A stretch of DNA of 64,000 bases from Paratinospora sagittata (Eukaryota; Streptophyta; Magnoliopsida; Ranunculales; Menispermaceae). Below are positions 1-12,145 of the stretch, one piece after another. The position numbers and the translations under genes are program-made. Numbering within the stretch: the stretch's first letter is position 1; each line of letters begins with the position of its first letter. The stretch is from positions 21,676,438-21,740,437 of the forward strand of contig CM069598.1 of the NCBI GenBank assembly GCA_035771175.1, written 5' to 3'. The notes beneath the pieces are model-generated. The model saw only the letters and a program-made list of their open reading frames with translations. It was not told the origin of the DNA and ran no database searches.

Positions 1-1600
1 TTTTTTCTAGTTTTCTCATCTTGTTCTTTAGTTGTATAATACTACGCATGTCATTATTCCCCAACAACTATGTATCTCAAACAAATAAGAACAATATTAA
101 CACTTATATAGAGCCAAAACGTCTTACAAATATTTTCTTTAATTTAAACAACATATTTTAAAAAACAATGCTATTTGTTTTTGAATTAGGAATTCTCAAT
201 CAAATGTAATTAATTAATGAGTCATGAAATTGATATTGATGAACAAGCATCGTTGTGATGGGTCCAAGGGAAATCAATTCCACTCACTTTGTGCTGGACA
301 TGTTTGGTGCGTGTCAAAAGTCTTGTTACTAACTTATGACAAGTACAGCACACCTGTACCAGTTCCATTGGCTATTTAGCTACTCATGCTCCTTTAATGT
401 TTTTCTATATATATATTTGCATTTTACTGAGGCCATGTCTGGTTTTGCTATTAATTTAATGAAGTATATTATTTTTATCTGAAATGAAAAGAAAATCAAA
501 ACAAGGTTAAGTCCAACTGATATATAGCTACATATATATCGAGCTTTAATTAAACCTACTGCCTTTTTATTATTATTAATATTATTTTCTTTTCTGAAAG
601 TTAGAATATCTTAAATATTATAATGGATATATAAGACAAAGTCTTGAAATAGAAATTAAATATAATAAATAAATAATTTTTAAATATGAGCAACCCGGAT
701 GTAGAAATTGTATACTTGTGCGTTCATTCTAGATAGAAGTAGATTTTTGTGTGTTTAAATATTTGTTTATTTATTTATAAAGCAAAATCAGTCACCTTTC
801 ACTTCGACTAAGCATAAAGCAACGTTGAAACTTCTCCTAACAATTCAAGAAATGAATTATATGCTTTCTTGCAAGCAAATGGCACACATAGGAGGATATA
901 GCTAAATATTTATTAACTGATACTCTTATATGTATGTACAGTTATCAAGTCTCCCAGTCAACATTTACATCCATATTCTTCTCCTTCTATCAAATCATTT
1001 GACATTTTCATCAACAATATATATCTCATATTATATTATTACTCATAACATTAACAATTTAAACGCCTCCTTTTGACGGGCATTTAATTTTCCTCTATCT
1101 CTCAGTCTCTCTAAAGTTGATAATATGAAAATGAGAGTGAAAAATAAGAAAGAAGTTAATTAATTAGGTTAATTAGTAAACTACTGTAGCTCTTGCTCTT
1201 GTAACATCCCAACTATTTTTTTTTAAATAAATCATTTTTGCCCCATATAATTAATATCTTAAAAATAAAAATAATAATATATACTATATAATATGACTTT
1301 AAAAATTAAAATCTTAACTAAACGTTATAAAATTTATGGAGGCATTATCAATTATTTATCCCAAGTGTAAATATATCAAAATTGATATATTTAAGCAATA
1401 TATATAGTGAGTGAAGTAGTCAAACTTTTGAAAAAAATCACTGAATAAAATCCATGTCCCAGATGTATTTCTTTTTCTCTTAGCTAGGCTAGTGTTGTGT
1501 GTAGTGCGTGTAAAGGTCAAAAAAGTATATAATTAGAAAAAGAAAATTTAATATGTGAGTGACATCCGGCCCCATTTCGTGCTGGCCCAATTGTACCTTC
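1..1600. other. AT-rich intergenic DNA, no gene seen
   Basis: No coding frame with recognisable similarity is visible on either strand. The stretch is rich in A/T runs. A TGTAACATCCCAA string near 1200 resembles the first bases of some Ty3/gypsy LTRs, but no matching end or TSD was found, so it is not annotated as an element. Confidence 0.5.
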
Positions 1601-1606
1601 TGCAGA

Positions 1607-2045
1607 AACCGCGTTCCCCTGTCTCACTGGCCCATCACTCCCTCCCTGTTCATCTCATCATCTTAACGGTAACGACCACACCACACTCCTCAATTTCAAG
1701 TACCATCCATCCGTACTTATCACCACACGAGATATTCAGAACAAGAAACACTCTTCGCTGCCGTAAAACGCATGAAGAGAAATGACCAACATGTCTATCG
1801 AAATGACACGTGGAGATTAGCCGACTGAACCATGCATTCGGGAGAAGTAACCGTGGTTAAGTCCTGAGTATCAAAACGTGTCGGTTACTAACAACCCCAG
1901 TGTCAGTTGTTGGTGGCTTAGGGCTTATAGAAAACCCAGATTCTCTCCAAAGTGTACCCGCCAAGTACCATCTGTACCTCCCAACTCTTCCCGTAACCCT
2001 TTATATATATAAAATTTACTCACTTTGTTCCTCCATTTTAAATAC
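1607..2045 (+). promoter_or_regulatory. Proximal promoter of the SAUR gene
   Basis: A TATA box (TTATATATATAAAA, 2001-2014) lies about 130 bases before the start codon. It fits a transcription start near 2035-2045 and a leader of about 100 bases rich in GAAAGAA. Upstream are a TGTCTC auxin-response-type element (1620-1625), a CACGTG G-box (1807-1812) and an ACGTGTC ABRE-like element (1876-1882). These short motifs occur by chance fairly often. Only the TATA box is strongly placed; auxin or ABA control is inference. Confidence 0.6.
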
Positions 2046-2141
2046 CCCTCACGTCCTCCGTGCTTCCTACTCCCAAACAAACACACACACCAACATCAAC
2101 GAAGAAAGAAAGAACGAACAAGAGTTTAGAGAGAAAAAGAG

Positions 2142-2561
2142 ATGAAGAAGCTGATCCAACGACTCTCGCGCGTCGCCGATTCGTCTCAGTACAGTCTTCT
2201 CCGCTCTGAATCGCGAAACTCCTCGAGAAGTAGTAGTCCGCGATCGGTGACTGTGAGTCACCGGACCGGAAAACCTCGCAGATCTGGCGCCGGAGGGGTT
2301 CCAGAGGGGCATATACCGGTATACGTCGGAGAGGAGATGGAGAGGTTTGTCGTGAGTGCGGAGTTGTTGAATCGGCCGATCTTTATGGAGCTTTTGAGGA
2401 AATCGGCTCAGGAGTACGGTTACGAGCAGAAAGGCGTGTTGAGGATTCCTTGTGCTGTTCTTGTTTTCGAGCGAGTTCTTGAAGCGTTGCGTCTTGGTGG
2501 TGATGATGACTCCAGAGATCTTGAAGAGTTGCTCCGTCTGTTTTCCGATGATTTTCTTTAG
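2142..2561 (+). CDS. SAUR-family auxin-responsive protein
   Basis: An intronless 139-residue frame of typical SAUR length. The N-terminus (residues 1-50) is basic and serine-rich, starting MKKLIQRLSRVADSSQYSLL. The SAUR core runs from about residue 52 (VPEGHIPVYVGEEMERFVV) through FMELLRKSAQEYGYEQKGVLRIPC to about residue 117, followed by an acidic tail. The long basic N-terminus and the VPEGHIPVYVGEEMERF form resemble the Arabidopsis SAUR76/77/78 group, recalled and not tested. Known SAURs are short-lived proteins that promote or restrain cell expansion, many by inhibiting PP2C.D phosphatases and so activating plasma-membrane H+-ATPases. The start is the first ATG after the leader, and the single-exon structure is typical. 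The 3' flank is a polypyrimidine tract without a clear AATAAA. Confidence 0.93.
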   Translation: MKKLIQRLSRVADSSQYSLLRSESRNSSRSSSPRSVTVSHRTGKPRRSGAGGVPEGHIPVYVGEEMERFVVSAELLNRPIFMELLRKSAQEYGYEQKGVLRIPCAVLVFERVLEALRLGGDDDSRDLEELLRLFSDDFL

Positions 2562-5011
2562 CTTTCTTTCTTTCTTTTTTTTGTTTCTGGAAAAATTGAA
2601 AATCAGATCGATCGTTGTTGTATATAATCTGATGAGATGGATCAAGGAAGATGAAGGAAAGGTAGCTAGGTTTTTTTTTTTTTTTCGTTTTTTATAGTTG
2701 AAAGAACATCGGTTAATCTGTTATGTTGCTGTAGCTTTGATGTAAATTCACAAATTTTCACGACAGAGAATCAGAGATCGATAGAGATGATGGTAGTTGT
2801 CGTTACATTTGATTCTTTCTACTTACTACTACCTCTTTTCCCTAATTTCCTTGCTATTTCTGCGTGTTTCAGTCGATAGTTTCACGCTTTTTCATTTCTG
2901 GAATTGTTCTTTCTGAAATAGGCTTGGATAATTAGTATTTTCCTTGCATATCGGTCGGGTTTCTTTCTTTTTCAGATCGAAGAAAACCTTTCGGTACGTC
3001 GACGGAAGTACGGAATTCGCTTGCGCTTGCATCTCTCTCTCTTTATCTTTTTTAAATTCCTATTAATTAATCTTTCCACGCCTAACCTTAGTAAACTCGA
3101 CTTCTAACCGATGGAAATTACCAAGAATACCCTCACATTGGGATTGCCGCCGATATTGCCATTGTTATGTTCCCGAGGATGTGTATATACATTCAAAGTG
3201 TATATTATACATCTTTGGATTATCTTTTTTTCTTTTTTGAAAACACATATTTGAATTATCTTAAATCATATGTTTTGAGGTAATTTAATAATGTACGAAA
3301 GAACTATACACTTTAGATGTATATGTGGATATAACTTTAACATTTTTCTATATATATAATATATTGATTTATGCATAAATATATATGTTTTTGGGCAAAT
3401 GTTATTACTAATATCATCTTCTTTCAATGTAGATCCCTAAATGTGGCAAGTTTGGAACCTACTAATTGTAATGTTCCCATCAAAAAAAAAAAAAATTGGT
3501 ATGTGTATGTTTTACATTTTTCTCATTTTTTATAGTTCTTAAATATTTTCTATTTTAAAAGTTATTTTTACCCCATATTTATATTTTTAGTTTAAAACAA
3601 AGTCATTAGAATTTGTCTTTGATAAATTAGAAAATAAGTACTTTGAATCAGTCAACTTTTTTACTATATTATTTCAATTTTCACAAGGTGGGAACACTTA
3701 TTAATTGGTCCCCAACCAAGTTCATCAACCAGAAAATGCAGTGTTTGATTGGCTATTTTCGGTTAATTTATTTCCTTTAAAATACGTGTCAACGGTCAAA
3801 TCAAAATTAAGTAATACTATATTTTGATCTGCTTATATATTTTTTGTTTACTGGTTGTTTGGCCCTTTAAATGTGTCTTCTCATTCTTCGAGTGAAGACT
3901 AGTTCTCTGTTCTCTCGGTGTTTGAAATTCTATAAAAATTTATAGGGGTCTCTTTCACTTAAAATTTGGCCTATAAATTGTTTTTGCCGAATTATTACTA
4001 AAACATATTCCACACGGTTTACCAAGTAAGCTTATAATTAAACCACATCAATACACACATTATTATAATTATATTATATTCTTAATGACATATAATTAAA
4101 AATAAATAAACTCTCCAATTATTTGGTTCCACGTAGAAATATTTCTTTTATTATTTTCACCTACTTTAATGGAGAGCTTATCTAAGAAAGATTAATAGTT
4201 TTCTTACCTATCCATTCAAAACTATAGGCTATAGCGGCAATGGCAACACGTGTGCAGAGGATTCAGAATGTTGTTGCTGAAGCATCGCAACTAGCATGGG
4301 ATGCCGCGGGAGTTGGGATTCAGTGGCATTATTGTTATTATATTGAAGAACAATGAACTGTGATGTCCTTTCATGTGAGAGCCTTTCGGCGATTCTAATT
4401 ACAGAATGTTAGTCTAAATTATCACCACGCATTATATAAAAGCAGTCCAAATTATTATAATACACCTTTGTATCGTCTCACATTATTGCTAGGCCTATCA
4501 TAACTTTTTTTTTTAATTTGAAACGTTAGTTTGAATATGACAAAAATAATACAGTAATTTATTCAGTGCCCTTCGTGACAGTGTGTTGTTACACAAAGCT
4601 CTTTTAAAAACATTTGTATCTTTTATGAAAATAGATGGGCGCCGGAGTAGGTATAACACCGTGGAACTTGAACCCGTTCACAAGGGACGCTGCACGTCGG
4701 GTTTCCCAATGTTGTCCTCGATGGCCTTGAGCATTATTCAAAGAAAATAATAGTAATAACAAATATAAAATAAATTTATTTATTTTTTTATTTTTTGTTA
4801 ATAAATTGATAGAATTACATAATAACCATGTTGGTGTGAGATTCGTTTAATTCTTTAAGCAACGCAACTAGCTTGGATTGAACTGGAGTGTGGGAGCACA
4901 AGACCTATAGACAAAGAAAAAAAAAGTTATTAAGAGGGATATACATGTTGATCTAAGTAATTTTTCCCTTAAAATTCTTCTAAATATTTTGATGCTAACA
5001 AATAATATAAC
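2562..5011. other. AT-rich intergenic DNA with two GC-richer patches
   Basis: Beyond the SAUR 3' region no gene is recognisable. Two patches (about 4230-4390 and 4634-4735) are clearly richer in GC than their surroundings. The first holds a 38-codon frame described separately. The second reads open for about 20 codons only. No repeat or TSD was recognised. Confidence 0.45.
4240..4356 (+). other. Short unassigned reading frame in a GC-rich patch
   Basis: A 38-codon ATG-to-TGA frame beginning MATRVQRIQNVVAEASQLAW and ending IEEQ. Its composition is unlike the surrounding AT-rich DNA. I do not recognise the peptide. It could be a peptide gene, an exon relic or chance; no promoter or splice evidence decides this. 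Confidence 0.2.
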
Positions 5012-6200
5012 TATCACACCCCAAATATTCTCTTATTTACAAATTCCTTTAATAAGTGATTTGATAGTAAAATAAAAACAACAAAAATTTCAAGATTACA
5101 ACTTTTGTATTTCTAAACTTTACATTATTTCATGACTTATTTCCTATATACAAACTTATTTGTCTTTTTCTTCCATACGCCATATTTTGTACATAGTCAG
5201 ACTTAACTAACACACACAAGTGTCGAAATATTACAACCTTTATATACAAGCTAAGGTTAGTATGATCGACTTATTACTAGTTTATCCATAAATTTACATT
5301 ATTTGATGACTAGATCCTCCTTCATTCCTTTCCTTTTTCCTTTTTTTTTCCTACTCCTTTCCCTTAACATTAATTTCCTAGAGAGAAAGATTGAAAGGAT
5401 GAGCTTATGCTCAGTGAGTCCACTGGCGAATTTTTACACTTTAAGCAAAATATTAAAGTTGATATTCAATAATTGAAATATAAACAATATAACAACAACA
5501 GTTGCACACATATGCACGTAGAAACTTTGCTAGCAATTAAATAGAACATTTTAAGAAATTTGAAATAATAAACTACATCTAGCAATCTAGCATGGATCAG
5601 CTTTCAACCCAAGTAAACTACATTTAACATTCCAGCAAGAGCCAACTTCTAACCTAAATAAGTTGCATTTAGCAATCCAGCAAAGGTCAACTTCCAACCC
5701 AAATAACATTTCACTAGTGAAAATAAAGACACGGCATAACTTCAACATGAATATAAAAGTTAATGAAAAGACTAGAATGCACAAACCATAAGATCCTCCC
5801 CACCTTGAAGTGAATGCTACAACAATGTTTCTTTAAGCTTTTCCCGGAAATACAAAAAAGAAAGAGATTTTGAAAGAAGTTTTGTTTTGAAAGAATTTGA
5901 AAATCCCCCTATATTTATAGTATGAAATTTATGGGTTATTCTCAAAATGCCCTTCGGAGATCTTATTTATGTATCGTCGCGTCCTGTGCTCGGGTAAGGT
6001 CTCGGGAACGTTCTCGAGAGTTTTCTCCAAAAAATTATTTTAAAGTATTACTAACTATATCCTTTCTCAAGACATATCTCGAGATGATTCTTTTCAAATA
6101 ATATCAACTATATCTTTTCTCACTTTTATCCTCAAACTTTTCTCATAATACCAATTGTGTCCCTTTTATCCTTTTCTAGCTTTTAGGTGAAAATGTCACA
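5012..6200 (-). mobile_element. LTR of a Ty3/gypsy remnant (3' LTR)
   Basis: Read on the minus strand, the LTR starts TGTGACATTTTCACC at 6200, immediately after a purine tract. It ends near 5012 in GGGGTGTGATA, a degenerate form of the expected ...TGTGACA. Length is about 1.19 kb. It contains three 45-bp tandem repeats. The lower boundary is approximate because the terminal CA is mutated and no TSD was confirmed. Confidence 0.55.
5571..5705. repeat. Three 45-bp tandem repeats
   Basis: Units at 5571-5615, 5616-5660 and 5661-5705 share the pattern AACTACATYTAGCAAT...CCAACTTC..AACC.AA. All three are exactly 45 bp and diverge by several substitutions. They lie inside the proposed gypsy LTR. Confidence 0.8.
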
Positions 6201-6201
6201 A

Positions 6202-6212
6202 CCTTCCCCCTT
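6202..6212 (-). other. Polypurine tract of the gypsy remnant
   Basis: On the minus strand AAGGGGGAAGG directly precedes the TGTGACA start of the LTR. This is the normal position of the plus-strand primer of an LTR retrotransposon, and it fixes the LTR boundary at 6200. Confidence 0.7.
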
Positions 6213-6233
6213 AAAGAATTTCGTCCTCGAAAT

Positions 6234-7883
6234 TTATTTCATTTCTTTAAGAGTAAAGCAACCAATGATTTTTTGGTCCCTAAAGATAGGTTCCTTAAAA
6301 ACTACATCACCCTTGAGTTGTATCTTCGAGACTACAACTGCTGATTTGGAAAAACAATAGTTTGATCCTTGTATTTTAAGAATAGTTTGGTTTGGAAGTG
6401 TCACATATACTCGTTTCTTCAGGCAGTCAATTTGAGCGTTTAATTGGATTAACCAATCCATTCCTAAAATTATATCAAAATCTTCAATGTTTAAAATCAA
6501 CGAATTTACTAAGAAAGGTTCACCGCCCATCCTAAGTTCATATTTGGAGAATAACTGTGTCATTTCTACTCTTGCCCCCATTGGTGTGGTTACCATTATT
6601 TTAGGATTCAAAGGTTCAACCTCTAACCCTAGTTGTTGTACTATGGAAGGAGTTATGAACCAATGGGTGGATCGTGTGTCAAATAATACCCAGACTTTGG
6701 AGTTGAATAAATGAAATATACCTTCAACCACAGTCGTGTCATGTTGCTCCCATGTGCGGCAGCAAATGTTTGGCCTTGTTGCTGTGGATTGGGTTGGTTA
6801 GGCTGCCCAAGTACAACATATTGATTTGTTGAGTACAATTTTTAACAATGTGGCTCACTCGTCCACATCGAAAACACGTTCTTACTTCCTGTCGCTGACC
6901 AAGGTTTGGTTTTGGTCCCTAGTTTCTTTTAGAGATACCCATTTCCTAGATTTGACCCTTGTGGCTTTGGCTTGACTTCCTATCTGCTCCTCTCGCTGAA
7001 ATTTCCCAATCCTTGAAACATTTTTCCCTTTATTCTTCCTCTGCTCCTGTTGCTGCCTCTCCTACTCGAACTGCATGGCCCGATTTACAACTTCTCTATA
7101 ATTCTCTACCTCCAAAATGGACAATGTTTGCCCTAAGTCGGGCCTAAGTCCATTATAAAATTTTTCAACTTTCTCTTTCATTTGCTATTGTAGATAGAGA
7201 AAATACTAATAATTTCATAAATTTTGTTGAATATTCCTACACCGTCATTTGTCCTTGGTTCAGCTTGAAAAATTCCAACCGTTTCTGCCTTTTCGTGGCT
7301 TTGGGAAAGTATTCCTCAATGAACACAACTTCAAATTCTAGCCACGTGATTTTAGCCACATCCAGGGTCGGATCTTCCTTAATTATTTTCCACCAACTGT
7401 GCGCAATTCCAACCAATTGATACGCGGCAACTGGAATCCTTCCCTCATCCAATAACCCCATCGCTTCAAAAGCTTTTCGAGTTTCGTCTAGCCACTTTTG
7501 TGCGACTTCTGCATCCGATTTTCCTTCGAAGGTTAATAGTTGGTCTTTTAAACTTGGTTATTTGTTTCGTCTGATAATCTTCTTCTACTCTTCTCACATT
7601 TGCATGAAATAGTTGAGTCGTGGCTCCATTAAGTCCACATAATGCACGAAACGTTGCAAAAAAAATTTCATCTCGGTCAGCGATGGTACCGATGACCCAT
7701 TGCCCTTTTCTGGTGGTGATGGATTGGTTGTAGGTACTCCACCTAGTGTATTAGCGTTTTTTGTAAATCGTTTCGGAGTAAACGTTGTCTCTATTTTGGA
7801 TGGCCCTACATCCCCAGTAGCTCACTCCTTGAAGCTTGGAATGAGTCGTTGGTGACTTGGCGTTGCGTCTGTACCATCATATT
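6234..7883 (-). pseudogene. gag-retropepsin remnant of a Ty3/gypsy retrotransposon
   Basis: On the minus strand, a degenerate gag begins at about 7883 (MMVQTQRQVT). It continues through a retrotransposon gag domain (7237-7560; WWKIIKEDP, TWLEFEVVFIEEYFP, LNQGQMTV) and a perfect CX2CX4HX4C zinc knuckle at 6835-6876 (CFRCGRVSHIVKNC). It ends in a retropepsin-like domain (6234-6731) with DIILGMDWL. The catalytic D-T/S-G motif reads D-T-R (FDTRSTHWF), so the protease is probably dead. Several frame breaks separate the parts. Reverse transcriptase, RNase H and integrase are absent: the frame stops at 6234, only about 20 bases before the polypurine tract. This is either an internal deletion or a non-autonomous gag-PR type element. 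No 5' LTR or primer-binding site was recognised above 7883. Confidence 0.8.
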
Positions 7884-8560
7884 GTGGTACATATAAGATT
7901 TGTCCTAGTTAGATTATTAGGTTTCTCACCTAGCTTCTAGGTTAAAGACATAGAGTTTATCAGTTCCATTAGGTTTCAAACCTTTAGAATTTCAAATATA
8001 TTATTTAGTAAAATATTCATTTAGATATAATATGCATTTACGTACTATATTCATGTGTATAAAGTATACATTTAAATAAACTTATATAAAAATCATTCTT
8101 ATATATGTTTTAAACACGTATTTGTTTTTCATTGGCAAATAGCACTATATTCAATCATTAGTACCGATTTTGTGGTCAAGTTATTTCTAATTTCTCACGA
8201 TGTGAATTTAGATTTAAAATTCAAACAAATATCGCAATAAGTGAAAAACATCTATTGGATAATAGTTATCCATCAAGTTTATACGTCCCATATCATTCGA
8301 AGTTAAGGATAAAAAGTATCAACTAGCTTTTTCCATCATTGCCAAACATGGTCATGAATTGATTTCTTCTCACTCATCCCAAGTACGAGTCATACCCGTT
8401 ATGTCCTATACCACCCCAAATATGTCCATAGTTAGAATTCATGATTTGTCACCATCCCATCACACATGGTATCATGTACACACAACACAATAAATAACTT
8501 AGACTTTATACATTACTATATTAGTATAAAGTTACAAAATAATGTTCTTGACAAGCCTAG
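7884..8560. other. AT-rich DNA where a 5' LTR would be expected
   Basis: No recognisable LTR or primer-binding site follows the gag start, and no gene is visible. The 5' LTR appears to be lost or too diverged to see. Confidence 0.4.
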
Positions 8561-9224
8561 AATGTAAAAGATATGCATTATGTCAATAAATGAGTTGAAT
8601 GGTCTCCCTACAGCATGTAAGTCTCTTGGAACCATAAAATTGTGTAAAGTGCTGTATAGGACATAAAAACCACTTGAGTGCTGACATTTCATTCATGCTG
8701 CCATCTAAAATCTTAGACATCATATTGTAAGGGGACAACAATGAAACAACTTCTACCCAATAAGCACAAAGACAATAACTTGACAAAATCATCCAATTCA
8801 ACAATAACTGAATCAGCTTCATCTTTCACACTTGAAGAATTCGAAGACGGACTTGATACCTAGAACATGCACATTCTTTGTCAGCAACCATGCATAAGCC
8901 TAGAAGAAACCTAAAGTAAGAGTTAGGCAATTCCACAAAAGAAACAGAAAAACATAAGCATGACTATGAACAAGAGTAAATACATAATGCAGAAACTTGA
9001 AAATATTTCCAAACATCATAGGAGTTTCCAATATTCTTTCTTAAAAGAACAATTTCAATCCACCAAGAAGGTGATATCAATTCGTTGAAGTATAATTTTC
9101 ACTGCTTTATTCATTCCAACAAAAGATTTTATTGAATAATAACAGCTAAGGAGTTTCCCATCTTTCCCTAGACATAACCAGATTTGGCAAACACCTTATA
9201 TTGACAATTTAACATGCGTATGGT

Positions 9225-9504
9225 TCGCCATTCCAAAGATCACCAATGGGCATTCCATTCGGCTTTGGGAAGATAGGTGGTGTGGAGAACCAGCAGCTAG
9301 GCCACCCTTTACCCTAACCTATTCCATTCGTATAACCTTCCCAACCACCCCATCACATACTTTCATTCATTCCCACCTTCAAATCCTCTCTTGATTTGGT
9401 TAGTGGAGTGTATTCTCCTCCATTAGCGGGGATTACGATCGTTTTGTCTTTGTATATTCTATATTTTTGGGTGGTATTTAATAAAGTCTCGTTTCTCTTC
9501 AAAA

Positions 9505-9536
<32 letters not shown>

Positions 9537-10255
9537 AAACCTCTCTTGATTCCCTCTTCGGATTTCCACTCTCCTAGGGCCCTCACGTCCAAGGAAGAAA
9601 CATAGACCCCCTACTCTCTATATTAGACCATGTGAAATTTCCCCCACACGCTCATTACAGAACTACTTGGTCTTTTGATCCTTTTTTGGGCTTTTAAATG
9701 ATAACCAAGTCTCTCAATCTTTTGCACTTGCTTCTTTCATTTGGAGATCACAAATTCCATCTAAAATTAAAGTTTTTGGGTGGTTATTGGCATATAAAAA
9801 GCTTAGCACCTTTGACAGTTTGCACAAGGGCTTACCAACTTACATGTGGTCCTCTCAAATGTTGCATTTTTTGCCTTCAAGTGGGGGACTCTGTTGAGCA
9901 TTTATTTTTTTTGTTTTTATTTTTTTTGCCCTTTTAACAAAAAAAATTGGGAAAAGTAGGAAGAGTTCTCCTCTAGCATTCTCAAAGTTTCTCATTGTGG
10001 TGAAGAGTGTTTCCCCCTCAATCATTTGGACAGGACGTCCGCATGCTCGAGAGCTATTGGAAGAGTCGCTTTATGTTAAACAGTTCAGATAATTTGGTTG
10101 GAGAGGGATCAATGAGTTTTCCTAGATAAGAAAAAGGATGTGTTCTTCGTTTGGGACTCCCCTAGGCTAGTAGCAGGGAATTTGATAGTCTTCCAAATTT
10201 ACAGAGGTATTATTCTACTTTAGAGTGGCTTAGGGGTTGGTCTAATTTTATGTAT
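9225..10255 (+). mobile_element. L1 fragment inherited by the PEX6 pseudogene copy
   Basis: This is the counterpart of the L1 insertion at 24396-25426. It encodes traces of the zinc-binding RT C-terminal domain (ITKS..LLSFGDHKFHLKLKFLGG at 9698 onward). Its 5' edge and 3' end are lost to deletions relative to the other copy, and a separate L1 tail has inserted into it at 9397-9539. Confidence 0.8.
9397..9539 (+). mobile_element. 143-bp L1 3'-tail insertion
   Basis: A 143-bp piece ends in an A/AAAAG-rich tail and is flanked by a 12-bp TSD, CCTCTCTTGATT (9385-9396 and 9540-9551). It is absent at the matching position of the other PEX6 copy (near 24550), so it inserted after the segment was duplicated. 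Confidence 0.85.
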
Positions 10256-10269
10256 TGCCTTAGTAAAAT

Positions 10270-10720
10270 AGAGTCGAGAATCTTCTAACTAATTCAACCA
10301 AAACTCAAACTCCATGTCTTGCACATCATTTTCTCCACAATGCATCCCTCATGTTAAAACTCCAAAATTCAATATCTTGGCCCCTGACTTTCTTCACCAA
10401 GTGTCCTTGAAATGGAAATAACCCAAAGCACTTCCCCAATTTGTGCTCCTACGCTTCCTAATACTGAGACCCCTAGGTCTTTCGATAAACAGAACTTATC
10501 CCTACCAACCCACTAAGTCTGCATTGTGTGTACCCACTAAATCTTCCTAGCCTCTTTCCCATTAATATAAAAGAAATGTTCTCATTTCTTTGTCTAAAAG
10601 AATAGTTACATCAGCCAGGACAGGGAAAAATGAAAGGCACCGAATGAGAAGGGTAGACGGCATATTCTCAAGGAGAGCCAACCTACCACCTTTTGACAAC
10701 ATTAGTATTTTATTGAATGA
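10270..10720 (-). mobile_element. L1 fragment, minus strand, shared by both PEX6 copies
   Basis: This is the counterpart of 26700-27160. It encodes degenerate L1 RT C-terminal sequence on the minus strand (KGGRLALLE-like start near 10690). Its presence in both copies shows it preceded the duplication. Confidence 0.6.
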
Positions 10721-11959
10721 ACCTTGATTCTAGTTACAATTTATAAATAAAAATTAAGTTTTGAAATATCATTCACATTTTGTTCATCCATCGGTTCAAC
10801 TTTCCAACACACACTACAATTCTATACAATGGCCATGCATTTCCAAAAAATCAGTCAATCCTTTATGAGATTAATAGTGTGCACTGCACTCACCTTGCGC
10901 TTAGCAGCATCAAACCAAGCATCTGCAGATAGTGTATACATATCGGCACCAGTAAAATTTAAAGGGCATTTCTTTGCAAAGGAGTATAGTGACACATTTT
11001 CATGCAATTTAAACTTCCAAGAGTAAGGGCAGCCAGCACGCTGCAAAAAGAGAAGAAAGGTCACCTAATCAATCTCTGCAAGCATCTAGAAACAAAAAGA
11101 CCAAAATTAAATAACCAAAGTTAAGTAACCAATATGAGTACGATGAAGAATCTGCATAAGAAACATCCTTACCTGAGAAACCATTTGGTCCATGACACCC
11201 CCAGAATCTCCAGAAGCTCCTCGTGCAGGAGCAAGGGAATTGAGCTCATAAAAAAAAACACAAGGGCATGCAAATCTGATTGACAAGTTGTATGTATTAT
11301 CTCATTCTTGTCTCAAAAGCAACTCATACCTTCTGAAATATGTATCGAACATTTTATTTCTAATTCTGTACATATTGATTAATTCAAAACCTTTTACTCT
11401 TAAAAAATTCAAATAACACTTTGTTGCAGGTTGCAACAGCCTTTGCCAACAAAAGTCTGAAAATGCACAAAATAACTGACATTAAAGAGATGAAGGAGAT
11501 GGGATGTAAAGACATACAAAAAGCAAGTTGAAACTCATGTAATAGATTGTTCATCACAAAAAAGTGGCGGATAAAAAAAATTACCTTATCCATTCCAGGA
11601 CGACCATAGAGAAGGACACCAGAGAGCTTACGCAATCCAGATAAGAATAAATCCTCGTGGAGGAGAGGCAACTACAGACACCATCAATAACCATTCGCAT
11701 CAGTCTATCAGTTGATAACAGCAGGTGAGCAAACGACAATCTTGTTCAGATATTGAGCTTCTTTTGCTTCTTTTTTGGGATTGGAAAAACAAGAAGAGAA
11801 TTTGAAGTGGTACAAATCAAACACCAAGTCCAGCCATACAGCTACTTGCACAAATAGACCTCCATTCACATCTCTAAGGAAAATCAAGTGAAGAGGTTCA
11901 TGGAGAACATAACTTCCCCCTTCAAAATACAACTATGTTTTAATAGGGTAATTCTTTCA

Positions 11960-12145
11960 ACCAACTTGGGGTTGGTGTGATGACCAGGAACCTGCCTCAT
12001 GAAGTGGGAGTCTAAAGTTTGAATCATACCCCAAGCAAGCCAGACCGCGTAGATTTTCCAGTGTATGAGGATAGGGAGGTTTGCACATATCTCAAGGGAC
12101 TAGTTGAATGCTCTAATAGGCCCAAATACCCTATCAAAAAAAATT
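11960..12145 (+). mobile_element. SINE with 13-bp TSD (pseudogene copy)
   Basis: A 186-bp insertion flanked by GGTAATTCTTTCA (11947-11959 and 12146-12158), ending in an A-rich run. It carries a tRNA-like B-box region (GTTTGAATC here, GTTCGAATC in the other copy). The same insertion with the same TSD occurs at 28714-28898. Confidence 0.85.

Noticed and set aside
1900..2145. 81-codon frame overlapping the SAUR start
   Set aside because: It covers the promoter, TATA box and leader, and shows no protein similarity.
2067..2645. 192-codon minus-strand open frame
   Set aside because: It is antisense to the SAUR gene; its length follows from the GC-rich coding strand.
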